From: Collimonas sp. OK412
GTDB taxonomy: Bacteria > Pseudomonadota > Gammaproteobacteria > Burkholderiales > Burkholderiaceae_D
DNA length: 64,000 nt
NCBI RefSeq assembly: GCF_900112135.1
Contig: NZ_FOLC01000025.1
Location: 1 to 64,000, forward strand
Reading direction: 5' to 3'
The notes beneath the pieces were generated by a model. The model searched no databases. It was given only the letters and a program-made list of their open reading frames with translations, and was not told the origin of the DNA. A program made the position numbers and the translations under genes. Below are positions 1 to 7,889 of the stretch, one piece after another. Positions within the stretch are counted from its first letter, which is position 1. The number at the start of each line of letters is the position of its first letter.

Positions 1-54
1 AAGGACGACTTCTGCCTTTGCGACATCAACACCAATAAACAGGGGGGATTGCAT
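1..54 (-). CDS. IS110-family transposase, N-terminal fragment cut by window edge
   Basis: Only the first 18 codons lie in the window (MQSPLFIGVDVAKAEVVL). The IGVDVAK segment is the first acidic motif of the DEDD (RuvC-like) catalytic domain of IS110/IS1111 transposases, which move DNA through an RNA-guided recombination. The ATG is complement 52-54 and is preceded at a good distance by a strong AAGGAGG ribosome site (complement 60-66). The rest of the gene lies left of the window, so intactness and subgroup cannot be judged. It is too short to appear as a long ORF, and the call rests on the motif alone. Confidence 0.75.
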   Translation of the reverse strand, partial: MQSPLFIGVDVAKAEVVL

Positions 55-67
55 GAATGCCTCCTTA

Positions 68-200
68 TGGCTAGAGTGAGAATTGTCGGAGTGGCCCTCT
101 CTTCACGTTAGCTTGCACATATCGGCGGTCCGGGCTGGCAGGCCATTAACGGCCGCTGGATTCCTCATCGACGTTAGAGAGGTGGAGTGGGAGAGATCTA
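68..200 (-). ncRNA. possible IS110 non-coding leader / bridge RNA region
   Basis: This stretch lies directly upstream of the IS110 transposase start, where IS110-group elements are known to carry their guide (bridge) RNA. Read on the minus strand, CCTCTCT (complement 176-182) can pair with AGAGAGG (complement 96-102), closing a roughly 70-nt domain. Inside it GGCC at 141-144 and 151-154 can form a small hairpin. ACGTTAG also occurs twice (105-111 and 171-177). The pairing was found by eye; neither the element end nor the loop guides could be defined. Confidence 0.25.
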
Positions 201-284
201 ATACGGTCTGTCAGTGAAAACCGCAGATGCGAAGCGTTGTCCCTCCACTCCGGCACCTTCTAGTTTCCCAGAAAGCGTCACTTC

Positions 285-420
285 TAACCATACAAGCGAA
301 GCGTATTACGCCGTATGGTTATATTCAGATAACGTAACATTGCTTATTGTTGTTGGCTCCAATTTCTTTGGCGTCGTTTCCCTCATTCACACATTCCACA
401 TGCGGCGTAATATGCTTCGC
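285..420. repeat. nested inverted repeats of unknown origin
   Basis: Two inverted repeats are nested here. TAACCATAC (285-293) is matched perfectly by GTATGGTTA (313-321). An 18-bp arm at 296-313 is matched, with one mismatch, by the inverted arm at 403-420 (both carry the GCGAAGC-TATTACGCC core). A further ATTACGCC follows at 422-429. No credible coding sequence covers the region. It could be the outer end or target of the IS110 element, or part of another small mobile element. Confidence 0.5.
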
Positions 421-798
421 TATTACGCCCTACAGGATGCCCTTTACCGCGTTGAAATGTGGAGCGTCAATCTTGTGTTTGCAAAGAAGCGCCTTGAATT
501 TCTTGGCGCAGGTGATCAGTCGCCCTCCCAAATTCTTTCAAATTTCCTATCCCGTTCATTCCAGTAAAAAACCGAGCTTGCGCTTTCAGACTTGAAATAA
601 GAAATTGCCGGCAACCGGAAATCGAACGGTTTTTTCCCATCAGGACCACATTGTTTTTCAGATTCGGTGCACATCATTTCGTAAGTTCCAGGTGAATACA
701 ATTGCCGCAAGGTCAATATTCGAATACCGATCCGGCCAGCACCGCCCGGAGACGGGCATCGACGCGAGACAAACGAATTATTCCATAACAAGTAAGAT
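421..798. other. intergenic, no gene recognised
   Basis: Short ORFs cross this stretch in several frames, but none has a convincing ribosome site, a recognisable domain or normal codon use for this genome. The AT-rich composition fits promoter DNA for the TetR gene plus degraded mobile-element sequence. No RNA gene is visible. Confidence 0.5.
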
Positions 799-1473
799 AT
801 GAGCCGTTACTCATTTTCACCAGATGGCATCGTGACGATAAAAAAACGCCAATCATTAAAGCCGCGAAAGATTCCGCAACAATCACGCGCAGAACAAACC
901 GTCGCCGCGATTCTGGAGGCGGCGGCACGCATTCTGGAAACCAAGGGACTGGAAGGGCTCAATACCAATCTTGTCGCGCAGCGCGCGGGTTTCAGCATCG
1001 GCTCCCTGTATCAATACTTTCCCGGTAAAGACGCGCTGATTGTCGCGCTGTGCCAGCGTGAGCGCGCCGTGTTCTTTGCAGAGGCTGAGGGCGCGCTCAG
1101 CGAAGCAACGGGTGAGGCGGCATTGCGGCGCCTGATTACCGCCTCCGTCCACCAGCAACTGCGGCGGCCGACGCTCGCGCGGCTGCTCGACTTCGAAGAA
1201 GGCCGTCCCGCCATTGCCAAGGAACTGGCGCCATTCATTACCGCCATGAGTGGATTGATCCGGCAGGTCCTGGCGCATGAAGATATTCCGCCGCAGCCGG
1301 ACGACGAGATAGCGGCCGACGACATCATCGCCATCGTGCGCGCCCTGGTAGATGCCGCGGGATACCGCGGCGAAGCCGATCGTGCGGACCTGGAATGCCG
1401 CGTACGCCGCGCCGTATTCGGATACCTGGGGATCGCCGATCGCCAGCCCGTAAAGCCACGCACCAGGAGATAG
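799..1473 (+). CDS. TetR/AcrR-family transcriptional regulator
   Basis: This 224-residue protein has a typical TetR N-terminal helix-turn-helix at about residues 30-80: IL(E)AAARILETKGLEGLNT, then VAQRAGFSIGSLYQYFPGKDAL, the standard recognition-helix pattern. The C-terminal two thirds is a helical ligand and dimerisation region without a recognisable subfamily signature. About 25 residues precede the HTH, slightly more than usual, and the ribosome site before the ATG is weak, so a later start is possible. The target is unknown; the following small VOC gene is on the same strand but separated by a gene remnant. Confidence 0.85.
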   Translation: MSRYSFSPDGIVTIKKRQSLKPRKIPQQSRAEQTVAAILEAAARILETKGLEGLNTNLVAQRAGFSIGSLYQYFPGKDALIVALCQRERAVFFAEAEGALSEATGEAALRRLITASVHQQLRRPTLARLLDFEEGRPAIAKELAPFITAMSGLIRQVLAHEDIPPQPDDEIAADDIIAIVRALVDAAGYRGEADRADLECRVRRAVFGYLGIADRQPVKPRTRR

Positions 1474-1506
1474 GCGGCTCCGGAATAGCGGGATGCCCGC
1501 GGAAAT

Positions 1507-1620
1507 GTGAGTAATCGTCAAGCCGTTGCAGCGTTTCAAGCCGAAACCCTCCGCCAGGCGCTACAGGCAAGGGCCGGGCCCAATGTGAGTTTCAAAATCG
1601 AGTATTTGCTCGCAGAATGA
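1507..1620 (+). pseudogene. 37-codon ORF, probable 3' remnant of a lost gene
   Basis: A GTG-initiated frame of 37 residues (begins VSNRQAVAAFQAETLRQAL, ends FKIEYLLAE) uses codons like its neighbours. It has no good ribosome site, and an in-frame TAG lies 7 codons upstream. The amphipathic, Ala/Gln-rich text looks like the C-terminus of a longer protein. I do not recognise the family. It sits between tetR and the VOC gene, so it may be a leftover of a gene that once formed part of this locus. Confidence 0.3.
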
Positions 1621-1716
1621 ACCCTGTGGAGAGCCACTCGATCAGCGCCGCCGCACAGGGCCTGATCGGCGACGTCTCCTTCCACGGTGCATTTCAACAT
1701 TTCTACGAGACCGATC

Positions 1717-2118
1717 ATGAACATTCATAAAGAAGCAAAACTGAATCACCTGAGCTTCCCTACCACCAACGTGGCCGAGACGGCTGCATTTTTCGAGAAA
1801 TACCTCGGCTGCGAGATCGTCGCCGCCGGGGAGAGCTGCCTGCTCAAACGGAATGGTTTTGACATTGTCCTGGACCACGCCACGGAAGAAGTGCCGGTCT
1901 GGCCCAAAAATTTCCACTTCGGCCTGGAGCTCGACAGCCTGGATGACGTCCATTCCCTCTACAAGGAATTCCTGGCAGGCGGCGTTCAGATGGAGACGGA
2001 GGTTTTCAACAACTCACGGGGATCACGCTTCTTTTGCCGCTCGCCTGGCGGCGTCCTGATCGAGGTCAATACGCGTGCCGACATGCAGAAACAGGAGCAA
2101 TGGCAAAAATTGTTTTGA
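1717..2118 (+). CDS. VOC-superfamily (glyoxalase/bleomycin-resistance-like) protein
   Basis: The 133-residue product has the vicinal oxygen chelate layout: a first beta-alpha-beta-beta-beta unit beginning KLNHLSFPTTNVAETAAFFEKYLG, with the usual metal-ligand position His, and a second half ending in SPGGVLIEVNTR, where Glu is the usual last ligand. A single VOC module implies a dimer. Substrate cannot be told; family members include glyoxalases, dioxygenases and drug-binding proteins. The ATG at 1717 was chosen because the fold starts eight residues later; an in-frame GTG at 1687 adds ten residues without a ribosome site. Confidence 0.8.
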   Translation: MNIHKEAKLNHLSFPTTNVAETAAFFEKYLGCEIVAAGESCLLKRNGFDIVLDHATEEVPVWPKNFHFGLELDSLDDVHSLYKEFLAGGVQMETEVFNNSRGSRFFCRSPGGVLIEVNTRADMQKQEQWQKLF

Positions 2119-2300
2119 TAGTGGTCTGATTGTCAATATTTAATATCGTTTTTTGCTAGGCAATTGTGTAGTTTTAATCAAGGGAGATATTGTTTAATAT
2201 AGCCATCCCCGCGACAGGCTGAGGAGTGCTAATGTATGAGGCATTCTCCACGGGTTAAACCAGCAGTCATGGCAACTAACCAAGCTAAGTAGAAAGCGTC

Positions 2301-3008
2301 ATGCTCAGATCTGCCGAGAATCCGATTCGCGTCGCCTTGCTGGACGATCACCCGATCGTTCGCCATGGTCTTGGCAAAAAATTTTCCAGGCAGCCGGACT
2401 TTCATGTGGTGGGCATCTACGCCACCGGCCGCGAGATGATCGCCGGTTTGCGCTCGGCGCCGGCGGAAGTGCTGGTGGTTGATTTCTCGCTGGGGCCGAC
2501 CGAGATCGACGGCATCAACCTGCTCCAGCTGCTGAAGATCAAATATCCATCGAGTAAGATACTGGTCGCTTCTTCGCACGACGATCCGGCCACGGTGGCA
2601 CTCGTGATGCGGGCCGGGGCCAAAGGATTTGTCGCCAAGGCGGAACCGCTCTCCGCGCTGGTGGCGGCAATCCGTATTGTGGCGGCGGGCGGCACGTATA
2701 CCGGAGAGGCCGGGACAGCTTCAGCCGTGCCGCCCGAGTCGCCGGCATCTGCGGACAGCGCCGCCGGCCCGGCGTCCGAATCGCACCAGAAAGAGCAGCC
2801 GCTGTCGCCGCGCGAACGCGAAGTCATACGCTGCTGCCTGGATGGCATGTCAGTCACTGAGATCGCCGAGAAATTCTCAAGGAGCCACAAGACCATCAGC
2901 AGCCAGAAGCAGTCTGCAATGAAAAAGCTGGGTTTGCGCGCCGACAGCGAGTTATTCGCGTTGCGTGACCAGGGCAAGGATTTAAACTGGTTCCTTGGTC
3001 CGCGCTAG
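2301..3008 (+). CDS. NarL/FixJ-type response regulator (first of a tandem pair)
   Basis: This 235-residue protein has a receiver domain (about 8-125) with acidic pocket D15-D16, phospho-acceptor D61 (VVDF) and conserved K113 (FVAK), and a LuxR-type HTH at about 168-225 (LSPREREVIRCCLDGMSVTEIAE). An Ala/Pro/Ser-rich linker of about 35 residues separates them. The architecture matches BvgA/EvgA/RcsB-type regulators. It is followed by a paralogue and a hybrid kinase, so it is probably phosphorylated by that kinase. About 180 bp of AT-rich DNA with TTTAATATA-like sequence precedes it and is the likely operon promoter. Confidence 0.92.
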   Translation: MLRSAENPIRVALLDDHPIVRHGLGKKFSRQPDFHVVGIYATGREMIAGLRSAPAEVLVVDFSLGPTEIDGINLLQLLKIKYPSSKILVASSHDDPATVALVMRAGAKGFVAKAEPLSALVAAIRIVAAGGTYTGEAGTASAVPPESPASADSAAGPASESHQKEQPLSPREREVIRCCLDGMSVTEIAEKFSRSHKTISSQKQSAMKKLGLRADSELFALRDQGKDLNWFLGPR

Positions 3009-3058
3009 CGGACAGCCTGGCGGCGCTGCAGCATTGAATGTATTGAGAGATCTTGAAG

Positions 3059-3754
3059 ATGAACCGGACAGGACCGACGCCGCTGCGTATTGCATTGCTG
3101 GACGATCATACGGTCGTGCGTCATGCCTTGCTCGAACTATTGGGCGAAGCGCCGGATTTCCGTGTCGTCGGAGCGTTTGCCAGCAGCCGCGAGCTGATGG
3201 CGGCGTTGCGGACCGCGCCGGCGGAACTGCTGCTGGTCGATTTTGTGCTGGCGCCGGGCGATATCGACGGCCTGAACCTGATACGTGTTCTGTCCACGCG
3301 CTTCCCGGACAGCAAAATCCTGGTGGTGTCGGGGCATTACAATCCGGCCACGATAGCGCTGGCCTTGCGTGCCGGCGCGCGCGGCTTCGTCGGCAAGAAC
3401 CAGCCGCTGTCCGACATTGTCGGCGCCATACGCACCGTCGCGCGCGGACATACTTACCTGAATCCGGCGCTGAAGGTCGAATTTTCCTATCTGCTGTCGG
3501 ATGCCGCCGTGCAGGACGACACTGCGGCGGTTGCCGTTTCCGATGTCGAGCAAGACGCGTTTATCGGATTGTCCCCGCGTGAGCGGGAAGTACTGCAATG
3601 CTGCCTGAACGGATTGTCGGTTACCCAGATTGCTGAAAAATACGGCCGCAGCGTCAAGACCATCAGCACCCAGAAACATGCGGCGTTTCGCAAATTGGGA
3701 ATCCGCAACGATAATGAGCTGTTCAAAATGCATCGTCAGGTAGGTTTGTCATGA
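3059..3754 (+). CDS. NarL/FixJ-type response regulator (second of a tandem pair)
   Basis: The 231-residue product resembles its upstream neighbour along its whole length: D15-D16, phospho-acceptor D61, K113 and a C-terminal LuxR HTH (LSPREREVLQCCLNGLSVTQIAEKYGRS). The two clearly arose by duplication, but their linkers differ: this one is shorter and acidic. The ATG at 3059 was preferred to an upstream in-frame TTG. The stop overlaps the kinase ATG by four bases (ATGA), implying translational coupling. Keeping all phosphorylation residues in both copies suggests both are active. Confidence 0.92.
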   Translation: MNRTGPTPLRIALLDDHTVVRHALLELLGEAPDFRVVGAFASSRELMAALRTAPAELLLVDFVLAPGDIDGLNLIRVLSTRFPDSKILVVSGHYNPATIALALRAGARGFVGKNQPLSDIVGAIRTVARGHTYLNPALKVEFSYLLSDAAVQDDTAAVAVSDVEQDAFIGLSPREREVLQCCLNGLSVTQIAEKYGRSVKTISTQKHAAFRKLGIRNDNELFKMHRQVGLS

Positions 3755-6132
3755 ATCGACGGATTCTGCAGTTTCTGTTATCGCTCGCGTTGCTGCTCAT
3801 GGCGGCGGCCCGCGTTGCCTCCGCGGCGCCGAACCTGGACCTGTTCACTCCGGCCGAGCGCGCCTGGATCACGGCGCATCCGGTGGTGCACATCGCCGTC
3901 GACCCCGACTGGCGCCCGCTCGAATACGTAGAGGACGGCGTACACAAAGGACTGACAGCCGAATATGTGGCGGCGATCTCGGACCTGACCGGCATCCGGT
4001 TCTTGCTGGTGCCTGGCCAAAGCTGGGCCGACGCCCGGCAAGCCTTGATTGACGGGCGGGTCGATTTGCTGCCCGCGATTTCAAGGCAGTTTGCTCCGCC
4101 CAGCTTGCAAGACATCGTGCTGTTCAGCGAACCCTATTTTGTCGGGTCCACCATCATCCTTGCGACGGAAGCCGAGCCGATCATCTTCGATGCGCGCAAA
4201 TTGAATGGCAAGGTAGTGGCGATCAAAGGCGGCGGCGCCTACGAACGTCTGTTGCGCGGCCGTTTCCCGGAGATCCGCCTGCTGCCGCTGGAGAGCCCGG
4301 AAGCCGCCTTGCAGGCAGTGGCGGACGGCCGTGCGGCGGCCGCTGTCGGGGTGGACACGGCGATGTTGCCGCTGCTGCACCGCAAGTATCTCGATACCCT
4401 GCATATCTCCGGCGCTATAGGCGATTTGCCGGCGACGGTATCGATGGGAGTGCGCAAGGAACTGCCTGAACTGGCGTCGATTGTCGAAAAATCGCTTGAG
4501 TCCCTGACTGCCAGGCAGACCGACAACATGGTGGAAAAATGGCTAAAGGGAACCGATTACGGCGCTCCTTCCTGGGGAACGCTGCTGAAATACTATGGTA
4601 CCGAATTGATTTTTCTGGCAGTGGCGATTATCTTGATTTTGCTGTTTGCGCAGCGGGCCAGGAACGCACGCCGCGCAGCGGTCCAAAGCGAACAGACAAA
4701 AACAAGATTCCTGGCCGTGATGAGCCACGAGATACGTACGCCGATGAACGCCATCCTGTCGTCGGTAGAATTGCTGCTGCGCTCGCCGCTGGACCGGCGC
4801 CAGTACGAACTGGCAGACATGGCGGGATCTGCCTCGGAAACGCTGCTGAACCTGCTGGACGATGTGCTGGACCTGTCGAAACTTGAAGCCCACCGGCTGC
4901 TGCTGGAGGAAGTGCCGATCGATATCTCCGCGCTGGCCCGGCAAGCCGTCGGCATGATGCGGATCAAGGCGGAGGAAAAGAACCTTGCGCTGCGGCTGGA
5001 GCTGCCGGAACCAGGCGACCGGGATGTCGTCATCGATCCGGGGCGAATCCGGCAGGTGCTGATCAATTTGCTGTCTAACGCCATCAAGTTTACCGACCGC
5101 GGCAGCGTCACGCTCTCCATCCGCCTGCAAGATGACGCGCCGGCGCCGCAACCGCAGGCAACGCTGCAGGTGGCCGTCGCCGATACCGGTATAGGCCTGT
5201 CCGCCGAGCAGCAGGCGCGCCTGTTCCAGCCGTTCGTCCAGGCCGACAGCTCGACCACGCGGCGTTATGGCGGGACCGGGCTGGGCCTGGTGATTTGCCG
5301 CGAACTGATCGAAGCGATGAAGGGAACGCTGGATTTTCATAGCGAAGCCGGAGTTGGCACCGTCGTCACGTTCTCGATCCCTGTCGCGATGCAGCCGCGC
5401 CTGTCCGTCCAACCTGCATCCGCAGGTGTCGTCGCACCGGCTGTTGCCGTCGCCGCGGCGGCCGCCGGCCCGACGATTCTTGTGGTCGACGACCATCCCA
5501 ATAACCGCCAGGTAATCCAGCGCCAGCTGGAGGAATTGAACTGCAATGCGGTACTCGCCGCAGACGGTCCTTCGGCGCTGGCGTTATTGGAAACCAGGCA
5601 ATTCCCGCTGGTATTGCTGGACTGCTACCTGCCCGGAATGGATGGTTACCAGGTAGCGCGCACGATCCGTGCGCGGGAACAGGGCAACGGGCGCCACCAG
5701 CCGATCATCGCCATCTCGGCCGCGGTTGACACCGGCCATGTGCAGCGTTGCATGGAAAGCGGGATGGACGGCGTCTTGAAAAAGCCTTTGCGCCTGAATG
5801 AACTGCAATCGATCGTCGAGGCCTGGTGCGATGTCGAGCTGGCATTGCGCGAACATCCGCCAAGTCCATCTGCATCCGATCCCGTTGAACTGTTTCGCGA
5901 CACCGCACAGCTGGACCTGGCTGAAATCGAGCGCGCGCTGGAAAGCGGCGATTTCGACATGCTGGCGCGCTACATCCACAGGATGAAAGGCGCCGCGCTG
6001 ATCGCCGGCGAGCCGATGATCGCAGAGGCGAGCGAGCGGATGGAAGAGATATTGCGCAGCGCTTCCGCCGGCGATCGCGCTATGCTGGACAGCGTCTGTT
6101 CGGAGTTGCGCACGCAGGTTGCGCAGCTTTAG
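3751..6132 (+). CDS. EvgS/BvgS-like hybrid sensor histidine kinase
   Basis: This 793-residue multidomain kinase has, in order: a signal peptide or first membrane segment (1-25); one periplasmic solute-binding (SBP_bac_3, Venus-flytrap) domain, about 30-265; a membrane helix at about 285-302; HisKA with H326 (SHEIRTPMN); an HATPase domain with NLLSNAIKF, DTGIGLS and GGTGLGL; a receiver with D624 (LLDCYLPGMDG); and a C-terminal HPt domain with H743 (IHRMKGAA). It has one sensor lobe where BvgS has two, and no obvious PAS domain. The His-Asp-His relay would feed the two regulators upstream. The ligand is unknown, possibly an amino acid or small organic acid as for related domains. Confidence 0.93.
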   Translation: MNRRILQFLLSLALLLMAAARVASAAPNLDLFTPAERAWITAHPVVHIAVDPDWRPLEYVEDGVHKGLTAEYVAAISDLTGIRFLLVPGQSWADARQALIDGRVDLLPAISRQFAPPSLQDIVLFSEPYFVGSTIILATEAEPIIFDARKLNGKVVAIKGGGAYERLLRGRFPEIRLLPLESPEAALQAVADGRAAAAVGVDTAMLPLLHRKYLDTLHISGAIGDLPATVSMGVRKELPELASIVEKSLESLTARQTDNMVEKWLKGTDYGAPSWGTLLKYYGTELIFLAVAIILILLFAQRARNARRAAVQSEQTKTRFLAVMSHEIRTPMNAILSSVELLLRSPLDRRQYELADMAGSASETLLNLLDDVLDLSKLEAHRLLLEEVPIDISALARQAVGMMRIKAEEKNLALRLELPEPGDRDVVIDPGRIRQVLINLLSNAIKFTDRGSVTLSIRLQDDAPAPQPQATLQVAVADTGIGLSAEQQARLFQPFVQADSSTTRRYGGTGLGLVICRELIEAMKGTLDFHSEAGVGTVVTFSIPVAMQPRLSVQPASAGVVAPAVAVAAAAAGPTILVVDDHPNNRQVIQRQLEELNCNAVLAADGPSALALLETRQFPLVLLDCYLPGMDGYQVARTIRAREQGNGRHQPIIAISAAVDTGHVQRCMESGMDGVLKKPLRLNELQSIVEAWCDVELALREHPPSPSASDPVELFRDTAQLDLAEIERALESGDFDMLARYIHRMKGAALIAGEPMIAEASERMEEILRSASAGDRAMLDSVCSELRTQVAQL

Positions 6133-6202
6133 CGGCCTGGCTGGTTTATGTCGCCGGCACCGGGAGGTCAAGTCTCAGTGGCGCCAGTACACCCCGGAAA
6201 AA

Positions 6203-6715
6203 TCACTTAACGGTGTTTTTTGCAACCGGCGGCAAGCAATAAATGCGCGGCAACCCGGCAAAACCCGAAGCTATTGCATCGCCGCCTATTTTCATTATCT
6301 GGAAATATTCCACATACCCTGGATTGAAACCCATGTAAGCGTATTTGCCGGCCAGCTCGTCCGGGGTATTGTCGCCCATGAAGGCGGTTGCCTTGCTGGT
6401 GGTGATCCTGAGGAAAGAGCCGATTGCGCTGTACTCGAATTCGGTGGCACGGTGCAGGGTGGTTTTGATGTCGGGTTTTCCTGCAGATTCTTGCAGCAGC
6501 GCTCCTGTGAAACGCATGACGCCGGTGCCATCGGCATGATAATGGCTCGATACCCGTGCAAATGCGCGAATCATGTTCCCTGGGAAAATCCTGTTGATTT
6601 CATATGACGATTGACAGGACCAGTCGACGCGGTTGAGGGAATTCTGCAAAGAAAAGACAATCCACGGCACAACCATGACGAACAGGGCGACGGGAAATAG
6701 CCATTGCCTTTTCAT
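6203..6715 (-). CDS. FidL-like membrane protein, partner of the upstream regulator
   Basis: The 170-residue protein has one N-terminal membrane helix (about 5-25) and a periplasmic domain with paired cysteines (near 34 and 161) and a pattern seen in FidL/YqeJ-like proteins: G(T)GVMRFTG, then R-TEFEY, then a conserved IYCLP end. Its ATG overlaps the stop of the winged-helix gene by four bases. Such small membrane proteins sit beside CadC/ToxR-like regulators and are thought to stabilise or modulate them, as ToxS does for ToxR. Family assignment is from pattern memory and is moderately sure. Confidence 0.65.
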   Translation of the reverse strand: MKRQWLFPVALFVMVVPWIVFSLQNSLNRVDWSCQSSYEINRIFPGNMIRAFARVSSHYHADGTGVMRFTGALLQESAGKPDIKTTLHRATEFEYSAIGSFLRITTSKATAFMGDNTPDELAGKYAYMGFNPGYVEYFQIMKIGGDAIASGFAGLPRIYCLPPVAKNTVK

Positions 6716-7557
6716 ATGTCGACCTCGTCAATGATCACATAGGATACGCAATCGGCATCACTGTTTTCAATGGCGTTGCGGCATAGGAAATAGCTGAATA
6801 CGTTATTGGCGTGCGCGCCATTGATGTATACATTCCAGTCAGGTTTCGAGGGCAGCAAGCGGGGTGGATTTTTTTCCAGCATGCTGATCTTCTGGGCGAT
6901 AAATTCGGTTCGATCGGAAAAGCCTTCTTCTATGAAATGCCGGATTTTCTCCCCGGTCTTGACTGGGACATAACTGGCATGGGGTGCTTTCTGGAACAGG
7001 TTGCGCTGCAAATCCGGTGCGAACATGAATGCCGCAATCGTGCTTGATATGGCCAGCGCAACAAGCGCTGCATAGGTTCTGCCTGCCTGCCGGCGTGACA
7101 CCGCCGGCTGAGCTATGTCAGGCGCCATGGATGGTGGAAATTTGTCTGCCTCATTTGGCGGGGCGTCAACCGGCCATGTGGGATCGGCCGGTAAAACCGG
7201 GGCGGGGGGCTGATCGTCTTTTGCGCCGCGCATAAAGAAGGTGTCGGAAGTTTTGTAGCCGATACGCGGAATCGTGACGACGCTATCGGCCTTGATGCCG
7301 AATGCGGCGAAACATTTCCGGATATGTGCAATAGCCTGGTTGACGTTGTTGGTGGAGACGACGTTCCCATATTGTCCCCAGCCGCCCTCCAGCAAATCCT
7401 TTTTAGTGACGACTTGTCCTTTTGCTTCCAGCAGGATAAGCAGGCAGCGGCTCGCGGCGGCGCCGAGTTGAATGACGTGCTCCGGCTCATTGGCCGACGT
7501 AAGTTCGAAATATTCGTCGTCGAAATAGGCAAGACCGCAAATCAGATATTTTGCCAT
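6712..7557 (-). CDS. membrane-anchored winged-helix regulator (CadC/ToxR-like)
   Basis: The 281-residue product has an N-terminal OmpR-type winged helix (about 5-100; LGAAASRCLLILLEAKGQVVTKKDLLE, NNVNQAIAHIRKCF, TIPRIGYK). A Pro-rich linker (about 108-155), one membrane helix (TYAALVALAISSTIAAFMF, about 165-183) and a periplasmic domain of about 95 residues follow. It lacks a receiver domain, so it probably senses directly across the membrane. The ATG at 7557 was preferred to an upstream TTG because of a GAAAGA ribosome site. It is co-transcribed with the FidL-like gene; targets may include the nearby surface or polysaccharide genes. Confidence 0.85.
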   Translation of the reverse strand: MAKYLICGLAYFDDEYFELTSANEPEHVIQLGAAASRCLLILLEAKGQVVTKKDLLEGGWGQYGNVVSTNNVNQAIAHIRKCFAAFGIKADSVVTIPRIGYKTSDTFFMRGAKDDQPPAPVLPADPTWPVDAPPNEADKFPPSMAPDIAQPAVSRRQAGRTYAALVALAISSTIAAFMFAPDLQRNLFQKAPHASYVPVKTGEKIRHFIEEGFSDRTEFIAQKISMLEKNPPRLLPSKPDWNVYINGAHANNVFSYFLCRNAIENSDADCVSYVIIDEVDI

Positions 7558-7889
7558 TCGTTCTTTCAAACGTTATGTGTTGAGTGTACCTGGCTGCACT
7601 GCGCTCCCGATACTCGCTTCGTCGCGTGCGCCGATCGGATCATCGCTGAGCTGCTTTTCGTTTGACCGCATTATAGACAGAGTTCCAAGTAGAAAAAAAC
7701 AGAAGAGATTCGAAGACTCCGGGCCGGATACGGCATTCTCCAAGTCCTTGGTCAATTTCCCTGACACTAATCTGCTGCCAAAAACTATCGATGGCGGCCG
7801 GCACTTTTGTTCCAGCCATGGGGAGCTGGCGCGTGACTCCAAGGGGTTAAGCTGCGCTCAAATTCAAGGCGAGCAGCCATTAGGCAGGT
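7558..7889 (-). promoter_or_regulatory. intergenic region with a possible promoter for the winged-helix operon
   Basis: This 330-bp gap holds no convincing gene. On the minus strand a perfect TATAAT (complement 7670-7675) lies about 110 bases before the regulator ATG; the -35 position (T-rich, TTTTTTC) is poor. An ORF of 89 codons spans part of the gap but shows no domain and poor composition. Confidence 0.3.

Noticed and set aside
214-567. 117-codon plus-strand ORF near the left edge
   Set aside because: No ribosome site, no domain, unusual composition, and it crosses the nested inverted repeats; judged non-coding.
1536-1724. minus-strand ORFs over the tetR-VOC gap
   Set aside because: They run antisense to the gene remnant and to the VOC start and have no domain or start signals.
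7573-7842. 89-codon minus-strand ORF before the winged-helix regulator
   Set aside because: No recognisable protein features; it overlaps the probable promoter with TATAAT.
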